DNA of 64,000 bases, taken from Chitinophaga pinensis. GTDB lineage: Bacteria; Bacteroidota; Bacteroidia; NS11-12g; UBA955. A program made the translations under genes and the position numbers. The stretch's first letter is position 1. The number at the start of each line of letters is the position of its first letter. Location: assembly GCA_945888525.1 (NCBI GenBank), contig CAMDAF010000002.1, positions 1 through 64,000 of the forward strand. Reading direction: 5' to 3'. Shown one piece after another: positions 26,795 through 34,783 of the stretch. The notes below the pieces were generated by a model, which was not told the DNA's origin, did no database searches, and saw nothing but the letters and a program-made list of their open reading frames with translations.

Positions 26795-27748
26795 ATGCAG
26801 GAGATCATCGAACCAATTGACAGACACTTACTAGAAGCCGAGTTAAACGAAGATGTCTTTGTAAGACCCACCAACAACAGTGGAAATAAACTTTATATAG
26901 TAGACTGTCACAACGCACCAAATGTATTAAAAGAAATAGGCCGACTTAGAGAATTGTCTTTCAGATTGGCGGGTGGCGGAACGGGCAAAGATTGTGACTT
27001 AGACGAATTCGACTATGGGCCAACAGCCTACAAACAATTGATTGTTTGGCAACCTGAAGATCAAGAAATCATAGGAGGGTATAGATTTATTTTAACCAAT
27101 GATGCCCGCAAAGCAGATGGTTCCTACCATCTTGCCACAACGGAAATTTATGAATTCAGTGAGCGCATGAAAAATTTCTACTTCCTAAAAACAATAGAAT
27201 TAGGACGCTCATTTGTTCAACCTAAATACCAACCAAGCGCAGAAAACAGAAAAGGCCTCTTTAGTTTGGACAACCTATGGGATGGTTTGGGTGCTTTAAT
27301 CATCAATTACCCTGAGGTTCATTACTTCTTTGGCAAAGTTACCATGTACACGCATTTTAACAGTAAAGCAAGAGACTTTATATTAACGTTCTTGCACCAC
27401 TACTTCCCTGACAACGAAAAGTTGATTAGCGTTGAAAATCCGGTAAGCATCACGCATGATACTTCTGAGTTTCTAAATGCGCTTCAAACATTGGAATACA
27501 AAGAGGGGCATCATTTATTAAATGCCCGAGTGCGAGAACTTGGAGAAAACATACCACCTTTGTTTAATTCTTATATGAACACAAGTCCAAGTATGAAAAC
27601 TTTTCCAACTTGCATAAACAGCCATTTTGGCGATGTCGAAGAAACTGGAATCATGGTAACGATTAAAGAGATCTATGAATCTAAGAAAGACCGACATGTG
27701 AGTTCATTTCTGAAATATTTAGAAGGCAAAGACCGCACAAACAACTAG
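26795..27748 (+). CDS. glsB: GNAT-fold N-acyltransferase, GlsB/OlsB-like
   Basis: The 317-aa product carries an OlsB-type acyltransferase core (LRELSFRLAGGGTG, LDEFDYGPTAYKQLIVW, IIGGYRFIL, TIELGRSFVQPKYQ), which joins a 3-hydroxy fatty acyl chain to an amino-acid amine. It starts 33 nt behind the glsA-like gene in the same orientation, so the two probably form a glycine-lipid or related aminolipid operon. The amino acid used cannot be read from sequence. tRNA-Asn follows. Confidence 0.82.
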   Translation: MQEIIEPIDRHLLEAELNEDVFVRPTNNSGNKLYIVDCHNAPNVLKEIGRLRELSFRLAGGGTGKDCDLDEFDYGPTAYKQLIVWQPEDQEIIGGYRFILTNDARKADGSYHLATTEIYEFSERMKNFYFLKTIELGRSFVQPKYQPSAENRKGLFSLDNLWDGLGALIINYPEVHYFFGKVTMYTHFNSKARDFILTFLHHYFPDNEKLISVENPVSITHDTSEFLNALQTLEYKEGHHLLNARVRELGENIPPLFNSYMNTSPSMKTFPTCINSHFGDVEETGIMVTIKEIYESKKDRHVSSFLKYLEGKDRTNN

Positions 27749-27791
27749 TAAACAGACTTTTAAAATAGATTTCAAATTTTCAAACATTTTT

Positions 27792-27822
27792 TTTGCATAG
27801 AAAATTTAAAAATCTATATTTG
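27792..27822 (+). promoter_or_regulatory. Consensus promoter of tRNA-Asn (TTTG-N19-TATATTTG)
   Basis: TTTG at 27792-27795 and TATATTTG at 27815-27822 are separated by 19 nt, an exact match to the Bacteroidota -33/-7 promoter. TSS would be a few nt downstream, about 14 nt before the tRNA. Confidence 0.8.
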
Positions 27823-27840
27823 CACTCCTTTTAGGAAGAT

Positions 27841-27914
27841 TCCTTGATAGCTCAGCTGGTTAGAGCGAGTGACTGTTAATCACTAGGTCCCTGGTTCGAG
27901 CCCAGGTCAGGGAG
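27841..27914 (+). tRNA. tRNA-Asn (anticodon GTT)
   Basis: A complete 74-nt cloverleaf can be drawn: acceptor TCCTTGA paired with TCAGGGA (one G-T pair), D-arm GCTC/GAGC, anticodon stem AGTGA/TCACT around loop CTGTTAA, T-arm CCTGG/CCAGG with TTCGAGC. Anticodon GTT reads Asn. The CCA end is not fully encoded (GCA follows). A consensus promoter precedes it. Confidence 0.96.
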
Positions 27915-27917
27915 CAT

Positions 27918-27966
27918 AAAAAGAGAGTGAGAGTGAAAGCGAATGCGCCACTTGAACTCTCTTTTT
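27918..27966 (+). terminator. Terminator after tRNA-Asn
   Basis: AAAAAGAGAGT pairs with ACTCTCTTTTT across an interior that can itself fold (AGTG/CACT), ending in a run of seven T. Confidence 0.65.
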
Positions 27967-28041
27967 TTATTCACTCTCATTTTCACCCTCACTTTCACTC
28001 TAAATCATGTCATACAATTTTTATTCAAAATCATATGACAT

Positions 28042-28100
28042 AAAAAAAGCTTGCACTTTTTAGGTGCAAGCTTTCAATTATCTGAATAGGTTAAGGGCTA
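28042..28100. repeat. 59-bp direct repeat copy A with hairpin
   Basis: A 59-bp sequence recurs at 29757-29815 with 55 of 59 positions identical by eye. It contains the 11-bp hairpin AAAGCTTGCAC/GTGCAAGCTTT with loop TTTTTAG, which looks like a terminator, and the shared tail TTAAGGGCTA. The two copies bracket the lipoprotein genes at 28205 and 29254. Confidence 0.85.
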
Positions 28101-28130
28101 CTGTAAAAGGATTTTCTTAATACCAACTTC

Positions 28131-28166
28131 TTTGTTATTAGCTTTGTTATTAGCTTTGTTATTATG
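28131..28166. repeat. 12-bp tandem repeat, three units
   Basis: TTTGTTATTAGC occurs twice in tandem, followed by a third unit ending in TG instead of GC. It lies in the leader region of the Cys-rich lipoprotein gene. Copy number could vary between strains. Confidence 0.8.
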
Positions 28167-28204
28167 TTTCTTTAAATTATAATTGCAAGTGAAAATTAAA
28201 AATA

Positions 28205-29035
28205 ATGTCTAATTTAAAATTAATCTACTTAATTCTTCCATTGATTGCCTTATTTTCAGGATGTAATAATCATCATAATAATTCATCCGATGAAATGATA
28301 TTAAACAATGCAATTGATGCTGGATGTTTAACTAATGGGAAATTAATCAAAGACCCAGCAACTGGAGAAGTTTATTATCAAAAACCAAGCGTTAAACAAC
28401 CCGGTAAAACTATTGATTATTTTGCCGATATGACATATAAATTTACTGATGGAAGTGAAAGTGGTAGATGGAAATGTGATGCCCTTTCCAATAACATCGG
28501 TTCTGACATGCAATTAGAAAATATTTGCCAAATTCACAACAAAGATTGTAAAAAAATAGGTGCAGAAATGGATATGAGTCTTGAAGAATATCATCAATGG
28601 CAGGACAAACAAATTGAGGCTATAAATTGGGAAGATGCAAACACGAACGCAGAGGGCGATATTGTTGACCCAAATTCAAACACAAGTACATATGAATCTA
28701 TAGAGAATCAACGTCAAGAATGCTACAATTGTAAAGGCACTGGCAAATGCAGGAAGTGCTGTCAATCATCTAAAAAACCATATTACATAGGCGATGGAAG
28801 ATATAATGAAAGACCTGAAATTAATCTTGGTTACGTCTTATGCTCTTCTTGTTATGGTCGAGGCCATACTCAAAGAAGTGCCCAATCTGGCGGATGGGAA
28901 CCGGATAATGACTGTTATACAAGTAATTGTCAAGATGGTTGGGTTCAATGTGATGAATGTAACCGCGGATATAATAGTGATGGAAAGGACATTGGTATAT
29001 GTAAATCATGCAAGGGAACTGGATACATGCAATAA
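28205..29035 (+). CDS. Lipoprotein with DnaJ-like zinc-finger region
   Basis: This 276-aa product has a signal peptide with lipobox (LIALFSGC), so it should be lipid-anchored outside the cytoplasm. After a Gln/Asp-rich middle, the C-terminal third carries repeated CxxC units (CYNCKGTGKCRKCC, CSSCYGRGH, CDECNRGY, CKSCKGTGY) like the CxxCxGxG zinc-finger repeats of DnaJ. No J-domain is present. The function is unknown; a secreted zinc-binding or redox protein is inferred. It lies in the tRNA-Asn-proximal accessory segment and has its own terminator at 29121. Confidence 0.78.
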   Translation: MSNLKLIYLILPLIALFSGCNNHHNNSSDEMILNNAIDAGCLTNGKLIKDPATGEVYYQKPSVKQPGKTIDYFADMTYKFTDGSESGRWKCDALSNNIGSDMQLENICQIHNKDCKKIGAEMDMSLEEYHQWQDKQIEAINWEDANTNAEGDIVDPNSNTSTYESIENQRQECYNCKGTGKCRKCCQSSKKPYYIGDGRYNERPEINLGYVLCSSCYGRGHTQRSAQSGGWEPDNDCYTSNCQDGWVQCDECNRGYNSDGKDIGICKSCKGTGYMQ

Positions 29036-29112
29036 GGAGTTTAAACTAACTCAATGGAATATTTTATCATTTAATCCATAAACGGTTGTGGGTTGTATTT
29101 TGGGTCAATTAG

Positions 29113-29188
29113 GGGAGCATAAAAAAGCCATCCATATCGGATGGCTTTTTTTCTTCACCTTCACCCTCTCACTCACCCTAAACCAAGT
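29113..29188. other. Possible decayed copy of tRNA-Asn 3' end plus tail
   Basis: GGGAGCATAAAAA, the sequence at the tRNA-Asn 3' end (27910-27922), recurs at 29113, again followed by a hairpin and a C/T-rich tail (ttcaccctctcactcaccctaaa versus ttcaccctcactttcactctaaa, read in parts). Upstream GGGTTGTATTTTGGGTC faintly resembles a T-arm. A remnant of a duplicated or integration-related tRNA end is inferred; the similarity is short. Confidence 0.35.
29121..29152 (+). terminator. Rho-independent terminator after Cys-rich lipoprotein gene
   Basis: AAAAAAGCCATCC and GGATGGCTTTTTT form a 13-bp stem with loop ATATC and a T run. Confidence 0.85.
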
Positions 29189-29253
29189 GTGTCGGATTCT
29201 TCAATTCAAATAAATTAATAAGGTTAGATTTTTGACAAACAAGGTACTTTAAA

Positions 29254-29679
29254 CTATTCGACAGAATATTGTATTGATGCTGTTGCTCTTGCATTACCAT
29301 TATTGTCATCCAATTTCTTTTGGGCAAATGGGGAACCGTTTTTACTAACAGAGATGCTTAAAGCTATTTTTAGATGATTCTCAGTCCCGCCATTCCATCC
29401 CTTTTTGACGACACTTAAATCAGCAAGAAATCCACTTTTTACAGGCCCTATTGTTGTTTCCCAGTCTCCTGTATTGATAACAGATTGTATGATTTGATTA
29501 GATTCGTTGGTTATACTTGTATTTAGTTTTACCCCATAATAAGGCAATGAATTACTTTTTACTGCATATTTAATGTAATATTCATCACTATTTGAAGCAT
29601 CCTTAGCATCTTTCTTGCATCCAATTGCAAAGCTAAATAGAAGAGCAATTATTACTATTTTTACGTTTACAATTTTCAT
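29254..29679 (-). CDS. Small lipoprotein of unknown function
   Basis: The 141-aa product has a signal peptide and lipobox (LFSFAIGCKK). The mature part is beta-rich (YYIKYAVKSNSLPYYGVKLNTSI ... VKKGWNGG) and resembles small single-domain lipoproteins of Bacteroidota, but no family was recognised. A good promoter (GTTG-N19-TAAATTTG) lies just upstream. It sits between the two 59-bp repeats. Confidence 0.75.
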   Translation of the reverse strand: MKIVNVKIVIIALLFSFAIGCKKDAKDASNSDEYYIKYAVKSNSLPYYGVKLNTSITNESNQIIQSVINTGDWETTIGPVKSGFLADLSVVKKGWNGGTENHLKIALSISVSKNGSPFAQKKLDDNNGNARATASIQYSVE

Positions 29680-29683
29680 TCCA

Positions 29684-29714
29684 CAAATTTATATATTTTT
29701 AAATAATATACAAC
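29684..29714 (-). promoter_or_regulatory. Promoter of small lipoprotein gene
   Basis: Minus-strand TAAATTTG (29684-29691) and GTTG (29711-29714) are 19 nt apart, near-consensus for Bacteroidota, and the -7 box ends 4 nt before the ATG at 29679. Confidence 0.6.
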
Positions 29715-29756
29715 CAATTACCCTGTTCTTAAAATTACTAGAAATAAAAATACCAC

Positions 29757-29815
29757 AAAAAAAGCTTGCACTTTTTAGGTGCAAGCTTTGAATTTCCTGA
29801 ATAAGTTAAGGGCTA
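29757..29815. repeat. 59-bp direct repeat copy B with hairpin
   Basis: The second copy of the repeat at 28042-28100, in the same orientation and 1715 bp away, keeps the AAAGCTTGCAC/GTGCAAGCTTT hairpin intact. The four differences all lie outside the hairpin. Confidence 0.85.
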
Positions 29816-30218
29816 TTTTAAAACCTTTAAAGGCTGTTAAAGGTAGTTTAAGGAGTTTTATGAATAGATATTTCAATTTCTAGGTTTGCAAATTCTCTTA
29901 TCGACACAAGCAGCTGCTTACTAAAATAAATAGAAATAAGCATATAAAATTGAAATAAGGCATTTGTTTGTTTTTCATTTATCTGAATTACTTTTCTAAT
30001 TAAATTGAACGCTTGAGTCAATACAATAGTATGCATTTAATATGGAATATTTAATTCAAAAAGGGGCGGGGTGTTGATTATGTATTGAGCACTCCATCCG
30101 TTTTTTACACCATTTAGTCTTTTAAGCTCTCCTGATGCTTTCTTTAAATGCAGATTTTTTATATTTTTGAGCTAAATTAAATAGACCCATATTAAACACT
30201 ATTAGTTGAGAATCTTAT
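29816..30218. other. About 400 bp without a convincing gene
   Basis: The only ORF is a 62-codon minus-strand frame with an ATG (29848-30036). It is helical-looking and has no recognisable family or promoter, so I do not call it. A GC-rich patch (GGGGCGGGG near 30062) stands out from the AT-rich surroundings. The rest shows nothing I can name. Confidence 0.5.
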
Positions 30219-30722
30219 ATGATTAAATTGCTACTCGAAATATCAATGATTGGCTGCGGAATTATAGTCATAATTGCAGGGGTAATGGGCGCCAGAGAAT
30301 GGCTTACAATGCAAAAAATATCACATTTGTCTTTATCGCAATTACCCGTCAGTAAGACAACATTTTGCAACTTGGCCATTGAATGGTGTCACAGTAACAT
30401 TTCACACCCTAAATGCATAAAACCTAATTTAAGGTTAAGCTATTATCCCCATAAGAGTCGAGGTGGCGTGTATTATTCGAGTTCTCATGAATGCGTTATT
30501 TATGTCAATAGCCATAACAACATCAAACAAGTTACAAATACTGTTATTCATGAATATGTTCATGCACGTCAAAAAGACAAGAAATTCGACAAACTTTATA
30601 CGCATTACCAAAAAGAACATGGCTATGAGCAAAACCCTTTTGAGCTTGAGGCAAGAGAAGTTTCTAAAAAGCATGAAAATGAATGCTTAATTTGGGTTTA
30701 CAATAAAATTTATTCCAAGTAA
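30219..30722 (+). CDS. Putative membrane-anchored zinc metallopeptidase
   Basis: The product is 167 aa. An N-terminal membrane helix (ISMIGCGIIVIIAGVMGA) is followed by a compact domain with HEYVHARQ (HExxH zincin motif, near residue 110) and then NPFELEAREVSKK about 25 residues later, where a Glu could be the third zinc ligand. The layout resembles small HExxH proteins with an NPFExEA motif. Target unknown. It stands alone with its own upstream region. Confidence 0.68.
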   Translation: MIKLLLEISMIGCGIIVIIAGVMGAREWLTMQKISHLSLSQLPVSKTTFCNLAIEWCHSNISHPKCIKPNLRLSYYPHKSRGGVYYSSSHECVIYVNSHNNIKQVTNTVIHEYVHARQKDKKFDKLYTHYQKEHGYEQNPFELEAREVSKKHENECLIWVYNKIYSK

Positions 30723-30916
30723 AACTTTAATAAGTTTTGTTTTAATCAAATTTCAAAAAGAATCTAAATATGCTTAGATTCGTTTCCTTGTAGGTTTAAA
30801 ATCAATTCAATTATTTTTGAACGTTTGTGTTGAATTGCAAATTTCACGTAATCAAAAATCAGAATTTTTTTCATCTGCTCTAAAGAAAGAAAACATTTAT
30901 ACTATAAACAATAGAG

Positions 30917-32008
30917 ATGAGCAACAGAGTGACCGCCGACGCATTTAAAATCAAAAAAGTTAAAGGCCATGACCTATTCTTTTTAAAGGCTTATTTATAC
31001 CAAGCGCTAGACTCTGGTTTTGGATTATCTGAAGATTATAAAATTGGATTTGATGCCCTTGGAAAAGAAATAGAGGAATTAGACTTAAACGACATAAAAC
31101 TCATTTTTCAAAATGTTTACATTGACATTGAGCAGACTGATTTTTATTATTTTGAAGATAAAATGCTTGCATATTTGGACTACTTACAAGGTTATAACAC
31201 GATTAAAACCAATGCATACCGTAAATTCCCAAATCTATTTACAAAAATTGAACAAGTTAGTTTTGACCAAGGAGGTTTAATCATTTTTGAATGTTATGGC
31301 ATGCAGATTTTCGAATTGTACACTGCAGCTGGAAAACATATAGAAGGTCCCTGCCACGATCTTGATTTATTAGATAAAAACAGATTTTTATACAGATCCT
31401 CAGAGAGTAGTCTTGGTTTTGTTTTGGACGAATACCAATTAAATGCCTACCCAAAGACCATTAATACCTATGAAGATTGCGATATGCCATTTTGCCCTAA
31501 CATACGTGGTAGAGACCGTTTAGCAATCCCTTATTACCATTTGCCAGCAGAACGTATTGAAAACTTTAAAGTGCCACAAAACAAAATGGATGTTTCCAAT
31601 ATTTTAGATGATATCAATACCAATTGGTACACATCGCCCGAATTGCATAAATTTTATTGGAATGACAAAGACTTAGCATTGAAGGCAGTTAAAAAAGACA
31701 TGCTGGCATACACATTATTAGACAGCCAACTAAAAGAGGATAAAGAAATCGTTGTGGCATTGGTAAAAGAAAATGGCATTGCCTTGGAATTCACCTCGGA
31801 AGCATTCAAAGCAGATAAATCTATAGTGCTGACAGCTGTAACACAAAACGGTTATGCACTAGAATTTGCATCTACAGAGCTAAAAGCAGATAAAGAAATC
31901 GTGATGGCAGCAGTTACACAAGAAGATTTTGTTATACGATTTGCATCTGAAGAACTAAAAACAGATAGCGATATCATCAATTCAGCAAAAAGAGATTACA
32001 AATTTTAA
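30917..32008 (+). CDS. DUF4116 repeat protein
   Basis: The 363-aa product has no signal peptide. The last 115 residues are at least four tandem units of 25 aa, such as DKSIVLTAVTQNGYALEFASTELKA, which match DUF4116 repeats. The first 245 residues are unfamiliar, with a stretch that may be a WG-repeat-like or regulatory fold (YGMQIFELYTAAGKHIEG). Function unknown; probably a protein-interaction repeat. It is followed 24 nt later by 32033..32491, likely co-transcribed. Confidence 0.78.
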   Translation: MSNRVTADAFKIKKVKGHDLFFLKAYLYQALDSGFGLSEDYKIGFDALGKEIEELDLNDIKLIFQNVYIDIEQTDFYYFEDKMLAYLDYLQGYNTIKTNAYRKFPNLFTKIEQVSFDQGGLIIFECYGMQIFELYTAAGKHIEGPCHDLDLLDKNRFLYRSSESSLGFVLDEYQLNAYPKTINTYEDCDMPFCPNIRGRDRLAIPYYHLPAERIENFKVPQNKMDVSNILDDINTNWYTSPELHKFYWNDKDLALKAVKKDMLAYTLLDSQLKEDKEIVVALVKENGIALEFTSEAFKADKSIVLTAVTQNGYALEFASTELKADKEIVMAAVTQEDFVIRFASEELKTDSDIINSAKRDYKF

Positions 32009-32032
32009 ACAATAAAAAATAAACATTAGATT

Positions 32033-32491
32033 ATGTATAGTAAACAAAATGAAGCCTTAGACAAAGTAATTGATCAATTCACTGAGGAAGAAAATGAATT
32101 AATGTTTACAAATCGATTTGTCTACATTTTCACTAAAGCCTGGCTTTACGTTGAAAAAGGTCCAGAAAAATACAGAAAAGACGATGCGTTTAATGAGCCA
32201 CCGGCTGATTATGATGCGGAGGAATTAGAGATCTTGCTCAAAGCGTGCAAGCAAGTGCTTGAAGGCATTGGCATGAGCAGTGAAAAACCATTTACAGGTA
32301 TAGATGTTTTTGGATTTAATGCCTTGTTTAGATTGTTTCATTTTGACAATGTTAAGAGGACAACCAAACATCAATTTATGTTAGGCAATAAAAGAGGCAT
32401 TCTTGATTGTATAACATTTGAACACGCAATGGATAAACAGCAAGTTGTTTATTATAACTTTTGTGAGAGCCCAAGTTTCAATAAAAAATAA
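32033..32491 (+). CDS. Hypothetical protein downstream of DUF4116 gene
   Basis: The 152-aa product is acidic and helical, without signal peptide or membrane segment. I recognise no family. It follows the DUF4116 gene by 24 nt in the same orientation, so a two-gene unit is likely. It converges with 32522..33208. Confidence 0.65.
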   Translation: MYSKQNEALDKVIDQFTEEENELMFTNRFVYIFTKAWLYVEKGPEKYRKDDAFNEPPADYDAEELEILLKACKQVLEGIGMSSEKPFTGIDVFGFNALFRLFHFDNVKRTTKHQFMLGNKRGILDCITFEHAMDKQQVVYYNFCESPSFNKK

Positions 32492-32521
32492 ACTATACGT
32501 ATTAATCGGAATTTGTAGAAC

Positions 32522-33208
32522 TCAGCTTATCCAGTTATCTTTGGAACTGAAAACCCTCCATTTTATTCTCGCTTTCTTCCATATCAATTCTTCGCCACTT
32601 CCCATTCTTGGCGCAATTTTAACACCACTGTATACCTTTCTAAATTCTCCTTTGGAAGTTGAGAGGTAAAGATAATTACCCGCTCTAAAGCGGCCGATTG
32701 TATGCCTTTCAGTTGAAAGCAACACAGCCTTGCCACCAATGACTTTGTAATGGCTTACCACTGTTGGTTCCACACTAACAGAACGGTAATTCTTTATAAT
32801 GGCTAAGAATTCATTTAATCGATTCGCATCTGTACTTCTTTTGTAACCCATGCTTTCAAAAAAAGCCATAACCCTTTCCTTTTTAGAACCTGCATGGTTT
32901 ACATTATTTTGTTTACTAGATAATTTTTCTTGCTGCAAACTTATCTTTCTTCGTTTTGCCGAATTCTCCAATAATACGCAATGGAATTGATCAAAACTTC
33001 TAATAATGGGTATTGGCTCATTGGGATTTATCGCATTCTCGTTTATAGCTTCTAACTCAAATTTTTTCTCTTCAAAAAAACAAAGATCAAAACCCTCATG
33101 CATTTTTAATAGAATGCTAAAATACTCGATTACCTCCAAATAAAAATTGTCGGTGCTATTCTGTATTTCTATAACACTTGAAAAGTCACAATTTTTAAAG
33201 GTAAGCAT
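32522..33208 (-). CDS. Hypothetical protein
   Basis: The 228-aa product is soluble by composition. A C-terminal basic and aromatic region (RHTIGRFRAGNYLYLSTSKGEFRKVYSGVKI) may be an SH3-like beta fold; the middle holds a Lys/Gln-rich linker. No family recognised. It is convergent with 32033..32491 and divergent from 33393..33773, so it is a single-gene unit. Confidence 0.6.
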   Translation of the reverse strand: MLTFKNCDFSSVIEIQNSTDNFYLEVIEYFSILLKMHEGFDLCFFEEKKFELEAINENAINPNEPIPIIRSFDQFHCVLLENSAKRRKISLQQEKLSSKQNNVNHAGSKKERVMAFFESMGYKRSTDANRLNEFLAIIKNYRSVSVEPTVVSHYKVIGGKAVLLSTERHTIGRFRAGNYLYLSTSKGEFRKVYSGVKIAPRMGSGEELIWKKARIKWRVFSSKDNWIS

Positions 33209-33392
33209 AGGTTTATTAATGTGATTTTATAATGGGCACTACAAATGAAAACGATTAAATTCAATAAATGAAACTAATTCGTATTTAAGCAGACATCTCT
33301 ATTTCATTTTCTTGCCTTAGGGTTTTATTAAATAATATTACTTTAAGTAACAAAAGTATTATAATTGTAAGAAAATCAAACAACAACCATCT

Positions 33393-33773
33393 ATGACCAA
33401 ACTATTTTTAATTGCAGTATTTGCTTTTCTGGGTCAAACTGCAAACATACAGTCAAACAAGGGCTTGTGTAAAGTCGAAGTTAATGATGTATCCAAAACC
33501 ACCAGTTTTGGTTATTTGGTGGGTTACAGTGTTACGTTTAAAAACAACTCCAAAAAAACCGTTGATGGCGTGTATTGGAATGTCTATTTTTACAACAACA
33601 ATGGAGATCTTATTAAGGAGGATAAATCAACTTTTAATTCAACTAGTCTTATCGACCCAATTGCTTCAGGGTTTACAAAAATACTTGTTCGTTCTCCAAG
33701 GGTTAAAGGTGCCTCTAAAGTTATTGTAAAAATAACAAAGGTTCATTTTTCAGATGGCACTACTTGCAACTAA
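33393..33773 (+). CDS. Small exported Ig-like protein (FxLYD-like)
   Basis: The 126-aa product has a signal peptide (LFLIAVFAFLGQTANIQ) and one beta-sandwich-like domain. The stretch SVTFKNNSKKTVDGVYWNVYFYNNNGDLI resembles the FxLYD domain of secreted proteins. Two Cys (KGLCKVEV and TTCN) could form a disulfide. No function is evident. Its stop lies 4 nt from the convergent gene 33778..34551. Confidence 0.65.
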   Translation: MTKLFLIAVFAFLGQTANIQSNKGLCKVEVNDVSKTTSFGYLVGYSVTFKNNSKKTVDGVYWNVYFYNNNGDLIKEDKSTFNSTSLIDPIASGFTKILVRSPRVKGASKVIVKITKVHFSDGTTCN

Positions 33774-33777
33774 AAAC

Positions 33778-34551
33778 TTAAATCTTGTTGCTGCCAGACC
33801 ACGCATTTTTTATATAAAGAAAGATCTTTTTCAAGACAGTCCAAAGGATATACAATACGATAGCCATTATTATAAGCCCTATAATAGTTTCCGCAGTTCC
33901 ACCCTCTTCTTTGTTTTCGCAAACTTGACCCTTAAGTTCGATGTTTTTGTTTTGCGCAATAGAATTAATCTCTGTATTGGCGGTATTGTCACATTTATAT
34001 AAAACTTGTAATTTTTCTAATTCTTCCTTTGCAAAAGTTTGGCTAAAATCAAAATACACATTGTATAGTTTGCTGCTGTCAATGCCAATACCATTTATTT
34101 TATTGCCAAGCAATATATATTCAACTTCATGTTTCTTTAAGGTATCTCTTTTATATTTTTTACAGATACCATTATAAAGCTTGGGATAGTTTCTATTAGA
34201 AAAAATTTCATTTAAATAAATGATGATTCTTTTTTGATTGTTTTTATCCTTTTCTATCTCTGCAACAAAGTCAGCCCCAAAATCTATAACATCACTGCAA
34301 TGGTATTTTTCCCAAAATTTTGCTACATTGTTTTCGCAGCCCTTAGATAGATTTTTACTAAGCCTTAATTTACTTAACGCAGCAGCCTCCTCACGAACAA
34401 GATTTATAGCTACTTGACGCTCTCCCGATTGAAATAATTTCCTAAAAATTGGCCCTATCTGAGCATTTGCATGCTTAGAAGCTGATAGCTGAAATACAAT
34501 AAAAGATAGTAAACACGCGGTTTTAAAATTGTATTTAATTGTAAAGCGCAT
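33778..34551 (-). CDS. Exported protein with C-terminal membrane helix, unknown
   Basis: The 257-aa product has an N-terminal signal peptide (ending KHANAQ) and one C-terminal membrane helix (ETIIGLIIMAIVLYILWTVLKKIFL). The region between is Lys/Asn-rich with five Cys. It should be a type I membrane protein facing the periplasm. No family recognised. It lies upstream of the convergent 33393 gene and downstream of pspC in the same orientation, with 26 nt between. Confidence 0.62.
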   Translation of the reverse strand: MRFTIKYNFKTACLLSFIVFQLSASKHANAQIGPIFRKLFQSGERQVAINLVREEAAALSKLRLSKNLSKGCENNVAKFWEKYHCSDVIDFGADFVAEIEKDKNNQKRIIIYLNEIFSNRNYPKLYNGICKKYKRDTLKKHEVEYILLGNKINGIGIDSSKLYNVYFDFSQTFAKEELEKLQVLYKCDNTANTEINSIAQNKNIELKGQVCENKEEGGTAETIIGLIIMAIVLYILWTVLKKIFLYIKNAWSGSNKI

Positions 34552-34577
34552 ACTAACTTTTATTCTTTTTTACAATT

Positions 34578-34775
34578 TTAATTTGATGGCGTAAACATCC
34601 AAAACAACACATAAATGAGCGTCATGGCTCCTGATGTAATTCCGAAAGTGATGCCACCAATTGCAAAAAAACCAACCAAAAACAAAACCCTTAACAAGGG
34701 CAATGAAACACCCGTATCATTTGAAATCCCCGAAAGAACACCACCCAATACTTTTCGACTTAAATCTCTTTTCAT
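34578..34775 (-). CDS. PspC-domain small membrane protein
   Basis: The 65-aa product is a single PspC domain: RDLSRKVLGGVLSGISNDTGVSLPLLRVLF followed by two hydrophobic segments. PspC proteins respond to envelope stress in enterobacteria; short stand-alone copies are common in Bacteroidota with unclear role. It lies 8 nt after the metzincin gene and may share its transcript. Confidence 0.85.
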   Translation of the reverse strand: MKRDLSRKVLGGVLSGISNDTGVSLPLLRVLFLVGFFAIGGITFGITSGAMTLIYVLFWMFTPSN

Positions 34776-34783
34776 TTTTAATG

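Noticed and set aside
28101-29756. Complete mobile element between the 59-bp repeats
   Set aside because: No transposase, integrase or terminal inverted repeats are visible, so I list only the repeats.
29848-30036. 62-aa minus-strand ORF with ATG
   Set aside because: No promoter box, family or conserved feature; it may be a remnant, but I cannot support it as a gene.
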